NCBI GenBank assembly: GCA_013306675.1
Contig: JABLUY010000330.1
Coordinates: 1 to 32,747 of the forward strand
Direction of reading: 5' to 3'
Source: Thraustochytrium sp. TN22
Taxonomy: Eukaryota; Sar; Bigyra; Thraustochytrida; Thraustochytriidae
DNA length: 32,747 bases
Program-made: the position numbers and the translations under genes
Notes under the pieces: model-generated
What the model saw: the letters and a program-made list of their open reading frames with translations, nothing else
What the model was told of the DNA's origin: nothing
Database searches by the model: none
In this document: in pieces, positions 9,096 to 17,159 of the stretch
How the letters are laid out: each line of letters opens with the position of its first letter
How positions within the stretch are numbered: the stretch's first letter is position 1

Positions 9096-9899
9096 ATGTC
9101 GCTCGCCAGGATCATGTACGGGCTCGTGGTGCGCGAGCTGAGCCACGGGAGCAAGCTGAAGACCGCCGGCAAGACGCCGCTGCTGCTCGCCGACCCGATC
9201 CAGGACCAGCACTTTGGGACGGGCCGCATGCTGCAGCGCTGGCCGTCGCTGCTGGAGCGCGCCGAGGGCTGGCAGGAGCGGCTGGCGCTGGACTGGGACG
9301 TGACGAACGGCTGGGCCTCGCGCACGCCGCGCCCCGCGGACGTCGAGGACTTCGACCCGACCGTGACGCGGCGCGACCTCATCAACCTGGCGCACGCGCA
9401 CTTTAAAGGCCTCGACGAGAGCTACGACGTGCTGGAGCGCTCCTCGCGCGCGCTGCAGGCGCTGCCGGAATTCTTGCGACTAGCCGCCTCCTCGCAGGTC
9501 ATCAAGTCGCCCGAGGGCGTCGTCATCGAGGCCACCACCATGGCCTCCTCCAACATGCCGGACTCTACCTTCTTCATGTACCGCCTGCGCTTCGCCAACC
9601 ATGGCGCCGACCCAATGGTCTCGTATCGCGTGCTCGGCCGCCACTGGGTCTTTCGCAACGCGGACGGCGAGCCCGAGGCCGAGGTCGCCAAGTTTGCCGA
9701 CGGTGTGGTCGGTCTCAAGCCCGTCTTGCTGCACGCCAAGCACGACAGCGGCCAGGTCTTTGAGTACGTCAGCGGCACCGAGCTATCCACGCGGACCGGC
9801 ACCATGGAAGGCGCCTTCCTCCTTGAGAATATCGAGACCGGCGAGAACTTCGAGGTTGAGGTGCCCCGAGTCAAACTGCTCTCCCCGACGCAGGAATGA
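9096..9899 (+). CDS. ApaG-domain protein with a novel N-terminal half
   Basis: 267 aa. Residues about 138-263 form an ApaG (DUF525) beta-sandwich: FMYRLRFANHG, GRHWVFRNADGEPE, ADGVVGLKPVL, FEYVSGTELSTRTGTMEGAF and a closing FEVEVPRVKLLSP. This domain occurs alone in bacteria and at the C-terminus of eukaryotic FBXO3-type F-box proteins, where it is a substrate-recognition or scaffold module. The N-terminal 135 residues show no F-box or SMI1/KNR4 pattern. They are mostly helical, with a start (LARIMYGLVVREL) faintly like LYR-family proteins and a helix LINLAHAHFKGLDESYDVLE; that likeness is too weak to name. No targeting peptide is obvious. The start at 9096 has a purine at -3. Confidence 0.85.
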   Translation: MSLARIMYGLVVRELSHGSKLKTAGKTPLLLADPIQDQHFGTGRMLQRWPSLLERAEGWQERLALDWDVTNGWASRTPRPADVEDFDPTVTRRDLINLAHAHFKGLDESYDVLERSSRALQALPEFLRLAASSQVIKSPEGVVIEATTMASSNMPDSTFFMYRLRFANHGADPMVSYRVLGRHWVFRNADGEPEAEVAKFADGVVGLKPVLLHAKHDSGQVFEYVSGTELSTRTGTMEGAFLLENIETGENFEVEVPRVKLLSPTQE

Positions 9900-10096
9900 A
9901 GCAAGCGCCCAGAGGAGAGAGGCTCGCCGCCACGCTGCCGCTCGTGAAGAGCCGCAGCACGCCGCCGCGAAACCCAAACCACGAAGCGGGACCGAGGGAG
10001 CCGGGGCTGCCTCTCTTGGTTGCGTGTTGATGATACCTAACTTAGCTGATGAGTTTCTTCTTTTTTTCTTGCTTCCATTGATCACGCATCTATCCT
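9900..10096. other. Convergent 3' intergenic spacer
   Basis: 197 bp between the 3' ends of the ApaG and SET genes. It contains a T-rich run (10052-10066) that could serve 3'-end formation for the plus-strand gene. Nothing else seen. Confidence 0.4.
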
Positions 10097-11275
10097 TCAC
10101 AGTTCGTCTCTGTCGTGGTCGGCTCTAGCCTCCAGCAGGTGGCCCGCGGTGCGCAGCGCCACGTCAAGCGCACGCTTAAAGGCGAGCCGGTATCGAAGGG
10201 CATCGCGCAGGTGCACGGCTTCCAGAGATGTGTCGGACTCGAGCGCCGCCTCCTGTGCCCGCAAGAGCCCCTCGTCCTCTTCGATCGAGGTCGGGAGTCT
10301 TGACATCAGGTCGCGCGCGGCGTCGCGGAATTCCCTGAGCGCGTGGCTCTCGACGGCGGCGTTCTCCGCGCGCGCGCGCATCAGGGCCTCGGGCAAGAAC
10401 GCCGAGACCGGCGCAAACGGCGCCTCGGGGACGAGCTCGGCGATGCCCTCTTTGCCGCCCGTCGCCTCGGCCGGGTAGAAGCGAAAGATGGTCGAGGGTC
10501 CATCCCACTCCCAGACCTGCGGCCACGCCTCGATAAACCCGTAGTCACGGAACGTTTCGTGCGCAAAAGTATGTCCGTACGACACGAACAGTTCTTCCCC
10601 CGCCCGCACCTTGCGCCGCGTCACCAGGGCCATATTTGCGTCGCGAACCTCCATGGCAGCGTTCACGAGCCCGTTGTGGTGGTTCAGGAGATCGTACACA
10701 GGCAAAAAGCCGCGGTCCGTAGATCGTGTCACAATCGCGAGCAGGCTGCGCACGCGCACCGCGTCCATGTCCTCCAGCGGCTGGCCCTTGTGGCACGTGC
10801 GCGTGAACCACGACACGTGGCGTGTCGCGTCGACCGGCGGCAGCCCCTGGAGCGCCTCCAGCGCCACCGGTCCCCACAACGCCGGCACGCGCAGGTCCCA
10901 GCTCGCGTCCGCGTCCAGGTACGCGCTCCAGAAGCTCTCTTTGCCGCGCCGCAGCTCATGCTCGAACATGGCCGCCAGCTCGCACATCTCCGGCGCGTGC
11001 TCCTCCCGGCTCCTGACGCCCAGAACCAGCGCCCAAGGCAGCACGACCACTTCCGTGTTGGCCTCAATGTCCGCGCGGGCGTACACGCCGCGCTCGCCGC
11101 TCTCCTCGCCGCTGCGCGCCTCCAGACGCCTGTCCACGCGGCCGTCGTGCTCCCGCACCCACGCGGCCACCTGCTCCAGGCCGCCGAGCCGGCTGCCAGC
11201 GGCCGTCGCCGCGTTTGCCAAGGTCACAACCACGCACGCGGCCACCGCGCACGCTGCTCGACCGGCCGCGCGCAT
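10097..11275 (-). CDS. SET-domain lysine methyltransferase-like protein, ER-retained
   Basis: 392 aa from the ATG at 11275, which opens a classical signal peptide (MRAAGRAACAVAACVVVTLA, probable cleavage after ATAA). In-frame ATGs at 11329 and 11344 would add 18 or 23 polar residues ahead of it. The body matches the RuBisCO-LSMT/SETD3 class: RGVYARADIEANTEVVVLPW (SET-N), FLPVYDLLNHHNG (the Asn-His motif) and VRAGEELFVSYGH with the GEE(L)xxxYG core, then a C-terminal helical region like the substrate-binding part of that class. The last residues are HDRDEL, a KDEL-type ER retrieval signal. Known: family members methylate Lys or His on cytosolic or plastid proteins. Inferred: an ER-lumenal methyltransferase. 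Diverges from presequence protease. Confidence 0.88.
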   Translation of the reverse strand: MRAAGRAACAVAACVVVTLANAATAAGSRLGGLEQVAAWVREHDGRVDRRLEARSGEESGERGVYARADIEANTEVVVLPWALVLGVRSREEHAPEMCELAAMFEHELRRGKESFWSAYLDADASWDLRVPALWGPVALEALQGLPPVDATRHVSWFTRTCHKGQPLEDMDAVRVRSLLAIVTRSTDRGFLPVYDLLNHHNGLVNAAMEVRDANMALVTRRKVRAGEELFVSYGHTFAHETFRDYGFIEAWPQVWEWDGPSTIFRFYPAEATGGKEGIAELVPEAPFAPVSAFLPEALMRARAENAAVESHALREFRDAARDLMSRLPTSIEEDEGLLRAQEAALESDTSLEAVHLRDALRYRLAFKRALDVALRTAGHLLEARADHDRDEL

Positions 11276-12031
11276 CCTGTGCGCTTCCGTCCTGCGGCCT
11301 TGCTGCTCTGCTCTCGTAGCGCTCTGCATCGTGATGACCTCCATGTCAGCTACGAGCCGCTACGAGCCCTCGGCTCGGCAGGCCGGGGCGCAGCCAGGCT
11401 GAGGCTGCCGGGACGCCTGCCAGTGGGGAGACCGCAACAGCGTAGCCGTGGCGTAGTGGCACACAACCACAGACAGGCAGGCAGCACATGCATCAGTGAT
11501 CGCGGCGCAGACGAAGCGTTGCGCATCAAGATGAGCGATGACGAGCGATTGCGGTTCTGGCAAGCGACTTCATTGACACCTTCCAGGGCAACGTCAAGCT
11601 CTTCTTCGCACATGCACACGGCAAGCCCAAGGCCGCCGTGCTGTTTTCATCATTGTCGCCCTTGATTCTGCATGGCGGCTCGCAAAGCTGTTCCGAGAAG
11701 GACGCTCACTCGCCACGATGTGCTCGCTGGTCGCTCGCAGCGATCATGGTCGTGATCCTGCTGAGCTCAGCGTGCTCGCGAGACGCTCACTCGCAACGAT
11801 GTGCCGCAGCTTCTCACTGCCATGCCCAGGTCGCTCGGTGGTCGCTCGCAGCGATGATGGTGGTGATCCTGCTGAGAGCTCGCAAGTTGTGCCACTCCCC
11901 TGCTTCATGTCTCGGACTCTCCCCCTGACTTACTCTGATGGTGATCATCATCATCATCATCCAAGAAAGAGAATCAAAGACGCATAGGTCGCGCGGCGAG
12001 GCAGCGACAAGCGGGCGCGCGCGGCGGCGGG
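11276..12031. promoter_or_regulatory. Divergent upstream region, SET protein / presequence protease
   Basis: 756 bp between divergent starts. It includes an imperfect direct duplication (11701-11885) and an ATC trinucleotide run (11942-11962) close upstream of the protease start. The 96-codon frame across the duplication encodes only the doubled segment and is not called a gene. Confidence 0.45.
11701..11885 (+). repeat. Imperfect direct duplication upstream of presequence protease
   Basis: GACGCTCACTCGCCACGATG at 11701 recurs with one change at 11782. GGTCGCTCGCAGCGATCATG (about 11728) recurs near 11841 with one change, each time followed by a GTGATCCTGCTGAG word. The second unit carries an extra insert of about 33 bp. 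Confidence 0.8.
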
Positions 12032-15000
12032 ATGGCGGCCGTCATGCAGCGCGCGGCCGCGAGGCTGCGGCAGCGCGGCCGCGGCGGTGCGTGGTGGGCC
12101 AGTCGCGGCCTGAGCAGCAGCAGCGGCAGCAGCGGCGGCGGTGGCAGCAGCAGCGGTGGCGCAGAGCGCGGCGCCGGGCGCGCGGCGGCACCGGCGTGGC
12201 TCACCGAGGGCGGGAGCGCGCACGGGTACACGGTGCGCGAGGTGCGCGAGGTGCCGGAGTTCGACGTGGTGGCGTACCACCTGGAGCACGAGCGCACGGG
12301 CGCGCGGCACCTGCACCTGGCGTGCGACGACACGAACAATGTGTTTAGCGTGGTGTTCCGCACGCCGGCGCAGGACTCGAGCGGGCTGCCGCACATCCTG
12401 GAGCACGTGGTGCTGTGCGGGTCGGAGCGCTTCCCGGTGCGGGACCCGTTCTTCAACATGATCAAGCGCAGCCTGAACACCTTCATGAACGCCATGACGG
12501 CGAGCGATCACACCATGTACCCGTTCGCGACGCTGAACGAGAAGGACTACGCGAACCTGATGGACGTGTACCTGGACGCGACGTTTTTCCCGCGGCTGGA
12601 CAAGATGGACTTTCTGCAGGAGGGCCATCGTCTGGAGCGCAGCCCGGACGACCCGGAGGCGGTGGTGCGCACGGGCATCGTGTACAACGAGATGAAGGGC
12701 ACGCTGGGGGACGCGGCGACGCTCTTCCACTACCGTATGCAACAGGCGGCGCTGCCCGGCACGCAGTACGCAAACGTGAGCGGCGGCGAGCCGGCGGCCA
12801 TCGCCGGGCTCACGCACGCGGACCTGGTGGCCTTCCACCGCGCACACTACCACCCGAGCAACGCGCTCTTCTTCACGTACGGCGACCTGCCGCTGGAGCC
12901 GCATCTGGAGCGCATCGACCGCGTGGTGCTGTCGCGCTTTGACTTCTCGCAGGAGGCCTTTGATGTGCGCCAGGTGCTCGCCACATCGCGCGTCGACCAG
13001 CACAAGCAGGAGCGCCACGTCGAAGTGACCGGGCCGGCCGAGGTGCTGACGCCGCTGGACCGGCAGGCGCGGTACTCGCTGGTGCGCACGCTCGCGGAGG
13101 ACCGCCACGACAGCGAGTACCACCACCTGGTGGGCCGCGTGCTGTCGTCGCTGCTGCTGGACGGCGCCTCGGCGCCGCTGTACGCCGCGCTGGTGGACGC
13201 GCAGCTGGCGCCCGACTACGCGCCCGGCACGGGCTACGACGGCTCCACGATGCACCCGTTTGTGACGATCGGCGTGCAGGGCGTCTCGCACGAGGAGGAG
13301 TCCCTCGCGCGAGTGCGAACGGCCATCGCCGACACCCTTGCCAAGGTGGCCGGCGAGGGCTTCGACGCGCGCCGCGTCGAGGCCATCCAGCACCAGACCG
13401 AGCTTGCCATGAAGCAGCCGCGCACGAACTTTGGCCTGATGCTCATGTACGCCGTGGCCTCGGCCTTTGCGCACGCGCCCTTTGACGAGGCCGACCTCCT
13501 GCGCGCCCTCAACGAAAGCATCACGGTGGACGCCAAGATGCAGCGCCTGCAGGAGGAGATGGACGCCAACCCGGCCTTTTGGCAGGATGCCGTGCGCGCC
13601 ATGTTCCTCGAGGACGACGGCGCCGGCGGCCTGCGCCTGCGGTCCGACGTGCGGTCCTTCCTCATGAAGCCGGACGAAAAGTACACGCAGAAGCTGGCGG
13701 ACCGCGAGCGCGAGGAGCTGGCCGAGATCGCGCGCAAGCTGGCGCCGGAGGACTGGGACCACATGGACCAGGTCGCCCAGGAGCTGACCGCCATCCAGGA
13801 GGCCGAGCAGGACGTCTCGTGCCTGCCCACGCTCAGCGTCGCCGACATCCCGCGCGTGCCGCAGGAGCTCGTGACCGTGGACGCTTCGTCGCCGCGCGGC
13901 CGCAACTTTTGCTGGGTGCAGGACCAAAAGACCAACGGCGTCGTCTACTTTCGCGCGCTCTTTGACACCTCGCGCGTGCCGGAGGACCTCAAGCCGCTGC
14001 TCCCGCTGCTTGGCACGCTCATCGGCAACGTTGACACGGCGTCGCACTCGTACCAGGACCTCAACGTCGAGCTCAACCTGGCCTGCGGCGGCGTTGGCGT
14101 CAACGCGCCCGTGCTCTCCTGGTACGCCGCGGACGGGCCGGCCTCGGCGCTCGCGCCCTCCAACCACACCTTCCAGCCGGCCGCCAGCGGCCACATGCAC
14201 TACCGCGAGTGCATGTCGGTCTCGTCCCGCGCCTTCGCGCGCAACCTGGACCGCACGGTCGACCTGGTGGGCGACATGCTCACGACCTCGGACTTTGGCG
14301 CCAACCTGCACCACGTGGAGAGCATCTTGGCCACCAACCTCAACTCGGCCACCTCCGGGCTCTCGCACGACGCCCTGGGCTACGCGCGCCGCTGGGCGCT
14401 CGCCTCGTTCGGCGGTGAGCACGCCAAGCGAGAGGCGCTCACCGGCCTCTCGCAGCTCGCCGTGCTGCGCCGCTGCGTGCAGGACCCGACCGGCACCGCC
14501 GACCGCCTGCAGGCGCTCCTGCGCGTCATCTTCCGCGAGGAGGCCATGACCATGAACGTTGTGGCCGGCGGCGCCGAGATCGACGAGCAGGCCGTGCGCG
14601 CCTCGCTCGGCGGCCTCTGGGACCGCCTGGCCGCCGCCAACGGTGCCGACCTCGCCGACCTGCCGGCCGGCGGCCCGGGCGCCGGCGTGCTCTCGGGCCT
14701 CGCGCCGCGCGCCGAAGCACTCGACGCCACCTACATCCCGCTCTCCATCTCCGTGCACAACTGCACGGCCGCCATCCCGACATCGGTGCGCTGGGGCCAC
14801 CCGGACGACGCCGCCATGATGGTGCTGGCCCAGGTCGTCTCGACCAACTTTTTGCACCAGCGCATCCGCGAGCAGGGCGGCGCCTACGGCGGCGGCGCCT
14901 CGCATGACCTCACGGGTCTCTTCATGATGCACTCGTACTACGACCCACACGCCGAGGACACGCTGCGCGTCTTTGCCGACGCGCTGCGCTGGGCTTGCGA

Positions 15001-15352
15001 CGGCTCGCGCTACACGGACCGCGACATCGAGGAGGCCATTCTCTCCGTCTTTGGCAGCCTCGATGCGCCCCAGAGCGTCGGCACCAAGGGCACGGGGCCC
15101 TTTGTGCACGGCGTCTCGCAGGAGGACCGCCTTGCCAACCGCGCTCGCTTCTTCGAGCTTGACAAGGCCACCATCCTCGCCGCGGCTCAGAAGCACCTCG
15201 GCCACCTCGTCGACAAGCCTGACCTGTTTTTGGCTGCCGACGGCGCGCGCCCGGCCTGCGTTGCGGTGGCCGGCAACAGCGAGACTACCTTTGCCTCCAG
15301 TCTTCCCGGCTGGACCACCTACGACTTTGGCGATGACGCGCGCATTGACTAG
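12032..15352 (+). CDS. PITRM1: Presequence protease, M16C zinc metalloprotease
   Basis: 1106 aa, close to family size plus a long leader. The enzyme degrades cleaved targeting peptides and other short unstructured peptides inside mitochondria (and plastids in plants). The inverted zinc motif is PHILEHVVLCGS (His121, catalytic Glu124, His125). The distal ligand is Glu220 in YNEMKGTLGD, at the spacing seen in PreP. Other conserved blocks are NTFMNAMTASDHTMYPFA, the YPFATLNEKDYANL region, and the C-terminal REQGGAYGGGA patch that completes the active site from the second half. The first 25 residues are Arg/Ala-rich without acids (mitochondrial leader), followed by a Ser/Gly spacer. Plastid targeting is not suggested. 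The stop codon itself lies inside a (CTAG)n tract. Confidence 0.96.
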   Translation: MAAVMQRAAARLRQRGRGGAWWASRGLSSSSGSSGGGGSSSGGAERGAGRAAAPAWLTEGGSAHGYTVREVREVPEFDVVAYHLEHERTGARHLHLACDDTNNVFSVVFRTPAQDSSGLPHILEHVVLCGSERFPVRDPFFNMIKRSLNTFMNAMTASDHTMYPFATLNEKDYANLMDVYLDATFFPRLDKMDFLQEGHRLERSPDDPEAVVRTGIVYNEMKGTLGDAATLFHYRMQQAALPGTQYANVSGGEPAAIAGLTHADLVAFHRAHYHPSNALFFTYGDLPLEPHLERIDRVVLSRFDFSQEAFDVRQVLATSRVDQHKQERHVEVTGPAEVLTPLDRQARYSLVRTLAEDRHDSEYHHLVGRVLSSLLLDGASAPLYAALVDAQLAPDYAPGTGYDGSTMHPFVTIGVQGVSHEEESLARVRTAIADTLAKVAGEGFDARRVEAIQHQTELAMKQPRTNFGLMLMYAVASAFAHAPFDEADLLRALNESITVDAKMQRLQEEMDANPAFWQDAVRAMFLEDDGAGGLRLRSDVRSFLMKPDEKYTQKLADREREELAEIARKLAPEDWDHMDQVAQELTAIQEAEQDVSCLPTLSVADIPRVPQELVTVDASSPRGRNFCWVQDQKTNGVVYFRALFDTSRVPEDLKPLLPLLGTLIGNVDTASHSYQDLNVELNLACGGVGVNAPVLSWYAADGPASALAPSNHTFQPAASGHMHYRECMSVSSRAFARNLDRTVDLVGDMLTTSDFGANLHHVESILATNLNSATSGLSHDALGYARRWALASFGGEHAKREALTGLSQLAVLRRCVQDPTGTADRLQALLRVIFREEAMTMNVVAGGAEIDEQAVRASLGGLWDRLAAANGADLADLPAGGPGAGVLSGLAPRAEALDATYIPLSISVHNCTAAIPTSVRWGHPDDAAMMVLAQVVSTNFLHQRIREQGGAYGGGASHDLTGLFMMHSYYDPHAEDTLRVFADALRWACDGSRYTDRDIEEAILSVFGSLDAPQSVGTKGTGPFVHGVSQEDRLANRARFFELDKATILAAAQKHLGHLVDKPDLFLAADGARPACVAVAGNSETTFASSLPGWTTYDFGDDARID

Positions 15353-15366
15353 CTAGCTAGCTTAGA

Positions 15367-15400
<34 letters not shown>
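15349..15400. repeat. (CTAG)n tract and (GA)n microsatellite at the protease stop
   Basis: CTAGCTAGCTAGCT starts within the final Asp codon of the protease and supplies its TAG stop. After a few bases it is followed by about 14 GA dinucleotides (about 15370-15398). Confidence 0.9.
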
Positions 15401-15458
15401 TCGATGAAGGCCTAGCTTAAGTTAGATAGAGAAGAAACAAACCGAGAAGATACCTTAC

Positions 15459-15574
15459 ATTAACGCACTGACAGTGATGACGCGACTGAGACGGTTACGT
15501 TTGCGAATACATCTCGATTAACGCACTGACAGTGATGACGCGACTGAGACGGTTACGTTTGCGAATACATCTCG
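15459..15574 (+). repeat. Perfect 58-bp tandem duplication
   Basis: The 58-bp unit beginning ATTAACGCACTGACAGTGAT occurs at 15459-15516 and again, without a mismatch, at 15517-15574. The second copy contains the last seven codons and stop of the minus-strand S74 gene; the first copy lies in its 3' flank. Each unit has a small palindrome, CACTGACAGTG. Confidence 0.97.
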
Positions 15575-16782
15575 TAGCGTGCAAGGCGCTCTTGCAAGTC
15601 CACCACCTGGGCTTGCAAGTCCTGCACGGCGCCAGCCAGCAACGGAACAAGCGAGGCATACTGCACAGATTTCATGCCCTGCGCGTCGGTGCGCACCACC
15701 TCGGGCACAGTGGCCTCGACCTCCTGCGCAATAAAGCCGAGCTGGCGGCCGTGGTCGAATTGCTTGGTGGGAAAGTCCTCGTGACGAAAGTAGAACGAGA
15801 CGGGCCGCAGGCCAAGCACCTGATTCAGGGCCGTCGCTCCTCCGAGCGCCGTGACATTGCGCTTCCAGCGGCGGTCTGACGCCGACGAGTACGCCGAGGT
15901 GCCCTGCACGCCGCCGTTCACGTCGAGACGGACGCTGGGCCAGCGCGTGCCGACACCCAGGTTGCCCTCCTGATCCACGACGAGCGCATCGCGCGGCGCT
16001 TGATGCGCGATCTTGACGACGCGCTGCGCGCCCTGCAAGAGGCCCAGACCAGCGTCTGCGTCGTTCTCCAGCGCCCAAGCGCCCGCCTCGCTGCGAAGCT
16101 CGACGCGGCTTGTCTTGGCGCTCGCCTCGCCCACCGCGGCCAGACCGCCGCGTGCCACCAGCGCGTCCACTTGCAGGCGGGCATCGGCGTCCAGAACAGC
16201 GCTGCGCGCGCCCTGGCTGCCTGCGCCGGCGCGCAGCTCCAGCGAGGCGGCTGTGGTCTCCAGGCGCAGGCCGGCCTCGCCCTGCGTCAGATCGGCGCGG
16301 GAGGCGCCCGGGCCGCGCAGCGTGACTGCGGCGGGCCTTTTCGCGTCCGCGATCTCGATGCCGCCGCTCACCACGCGCAGCACGGCGGCCGCGGTCGCGT
16401 TCTCCTCGCCCAGCGCCTCGCCCACGTGCAGCTGCTCCACGTGGAAGACACCCGTGCCGTGCAGCGTGGCCTGGGCGCCGTCGCCGAGCGCCAGGCGCAG
16501 CTCGGCGCCCTCCAAGCCGTCGCGCGGCACGCCGGCGATGTAGCCGAAGACGTCTTCGCCCGAGAGCCCGTGCACGAACTTGATGCCTCTCGCGTGCTCG
16601 CGTGCCGTCTCGGGCTCACCGCCCGTGCGGATCGCGATGAAGCAGTCACCCTCGTCGCCTCGCGCGCACCACGCCTCCGCGCGCCGCGTGGCCAGCGCCA
16701 GCGCCAGCGCCAGCGCCAGCGCCAGCGCCCGCGCCAGCGTCAACCGTCGCCGCGTCCCATGCCGCGCCATGCCGCGTCCCAT
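15553..16782 (-). CDS. Secreted protein with peptidase S74 (intramolecular chaperone) domain
   Basis: 409 aa. Starts at 16782 or 16770 are both possible; both precede a signal peptide whose core is an Ala-Leu repeat. Residues about 100-290 are beta-rich (for example FHVEQLHVGEAL, GLRLETTAASLELRAG), suggesting a trimeric beta-stalk. The C-terminal 108 residues are an S74/ICA domain: SDRRWKRNV with the Ser302-Lys307 dyad at the spacing of phage endosialidase and MYRF chaperone domains, then LGFIAQEVEATVPEVV and the MKSVQYASLVPLL block, ending in a coiled coil. Known: such domains trimerise the upstream fibre and cut themselves off at the Ser. Inferred: a secreted or surface trimer. Diverges from the transporter at 17160. 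Confidence 0.85.
   Translation of the reverse strand: MGRGMARHGTRRRLTLARALALALALALALATRRAEAWCARGDEGDCFIAIRTGGEPETAREHARGIKFVHGLSGEDVFGYIAGVPRDGLEGAELRLALGDGAQATLHGTGVFHVEQLHVGEALGEENATAAAVLRVVSGGIEIADAKRPAAVTLRGPGASRADLTQGEAGLRLETTAASLELRAGAGSQGARSAVLDADARLQVDALVARGGLAAVGEASAKTSRVELRSEAGAWALENDADAGLGLLQGAQRVVKIAHQAPRDALVVDQEGNLGVGTRWPSVRLDVNGGVQGTSAYSSASDRRWKRNVTALGGATALNQVLGLRPVSFYFRHEDFPTKQFDHGRQLGFIAQEVEATVPEVVRTDAQGMKSVQYASLVPLLAGAVQDLQAQVVDLQERLARYEMYSQT
16691..16738 (-). repeat. GCCAGC hexanucleotide repeat encoding the signal-peptide core
   Basis: Eight hexamer units, one with an A-to-C change, lie in frame in the S74 gene and encode alternating Ala and Leu, forming the hydrophobic core of the signal peptide. 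Confidence 0.92.
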
Positions 16783-17159
16783 GCCGCGGCAGGCCGCCGC
16801 CGCGGGCCCGCGAGCACGGGCGGGGCCGCGGGCGGGGCCTCGCGCGCGCGCCTCGCCGCCGCCGCGCCGCGGATCTGCGCGGAGTGGAGGCAGAGACGGG
16901 GATGGAGGCCGGCCTCCGCGCCGCCGCCGGGCGCCGCCGCGGACAGCAAAAGTCGCGATTCCAGCCTGGATGTCAGCAGTCCAGTGACTAACTACATCAA
17001 CGGCGCCGCGAGCGGCTCTGGGCAGGCCGGCACCAGACCCGATTGCGCGACGAGTCGAGGCGGCCGCGCTGGCTCGCGCGAAGTGCAGGGCGAGGCGGTC
17101 GGTCCGCGAGCCCGCTCGGTCTCGCTCGCCCAGTTGCTCGTTCGTGGTTTCCAGGGAGG
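16783..17159. promoter_or_regulatory. Divergent upstream region, S74 protein / ER transporter
   Basis: 377 bp, very GC-rich near the S74 start. It contains repeated GGGCGGGGCC-like words (16817-16845) that could act as GC-box-type elements. No TATA box was seen. Confidence 0.45.

Noticed and set aside
11638-11928. 96-codon plus-strand frame with a repeated hydrophobic segment
   Set aside because: The apparent protein repeat is the DNA duplication at 11701-11885; no start context or family.
11957-15205. 1082-codon open frame antisense to presequence protease
   Set aside because: It mirrors a strongly GC3-biased gene; the product is His/Arg/Val-rich low complexity without domains.
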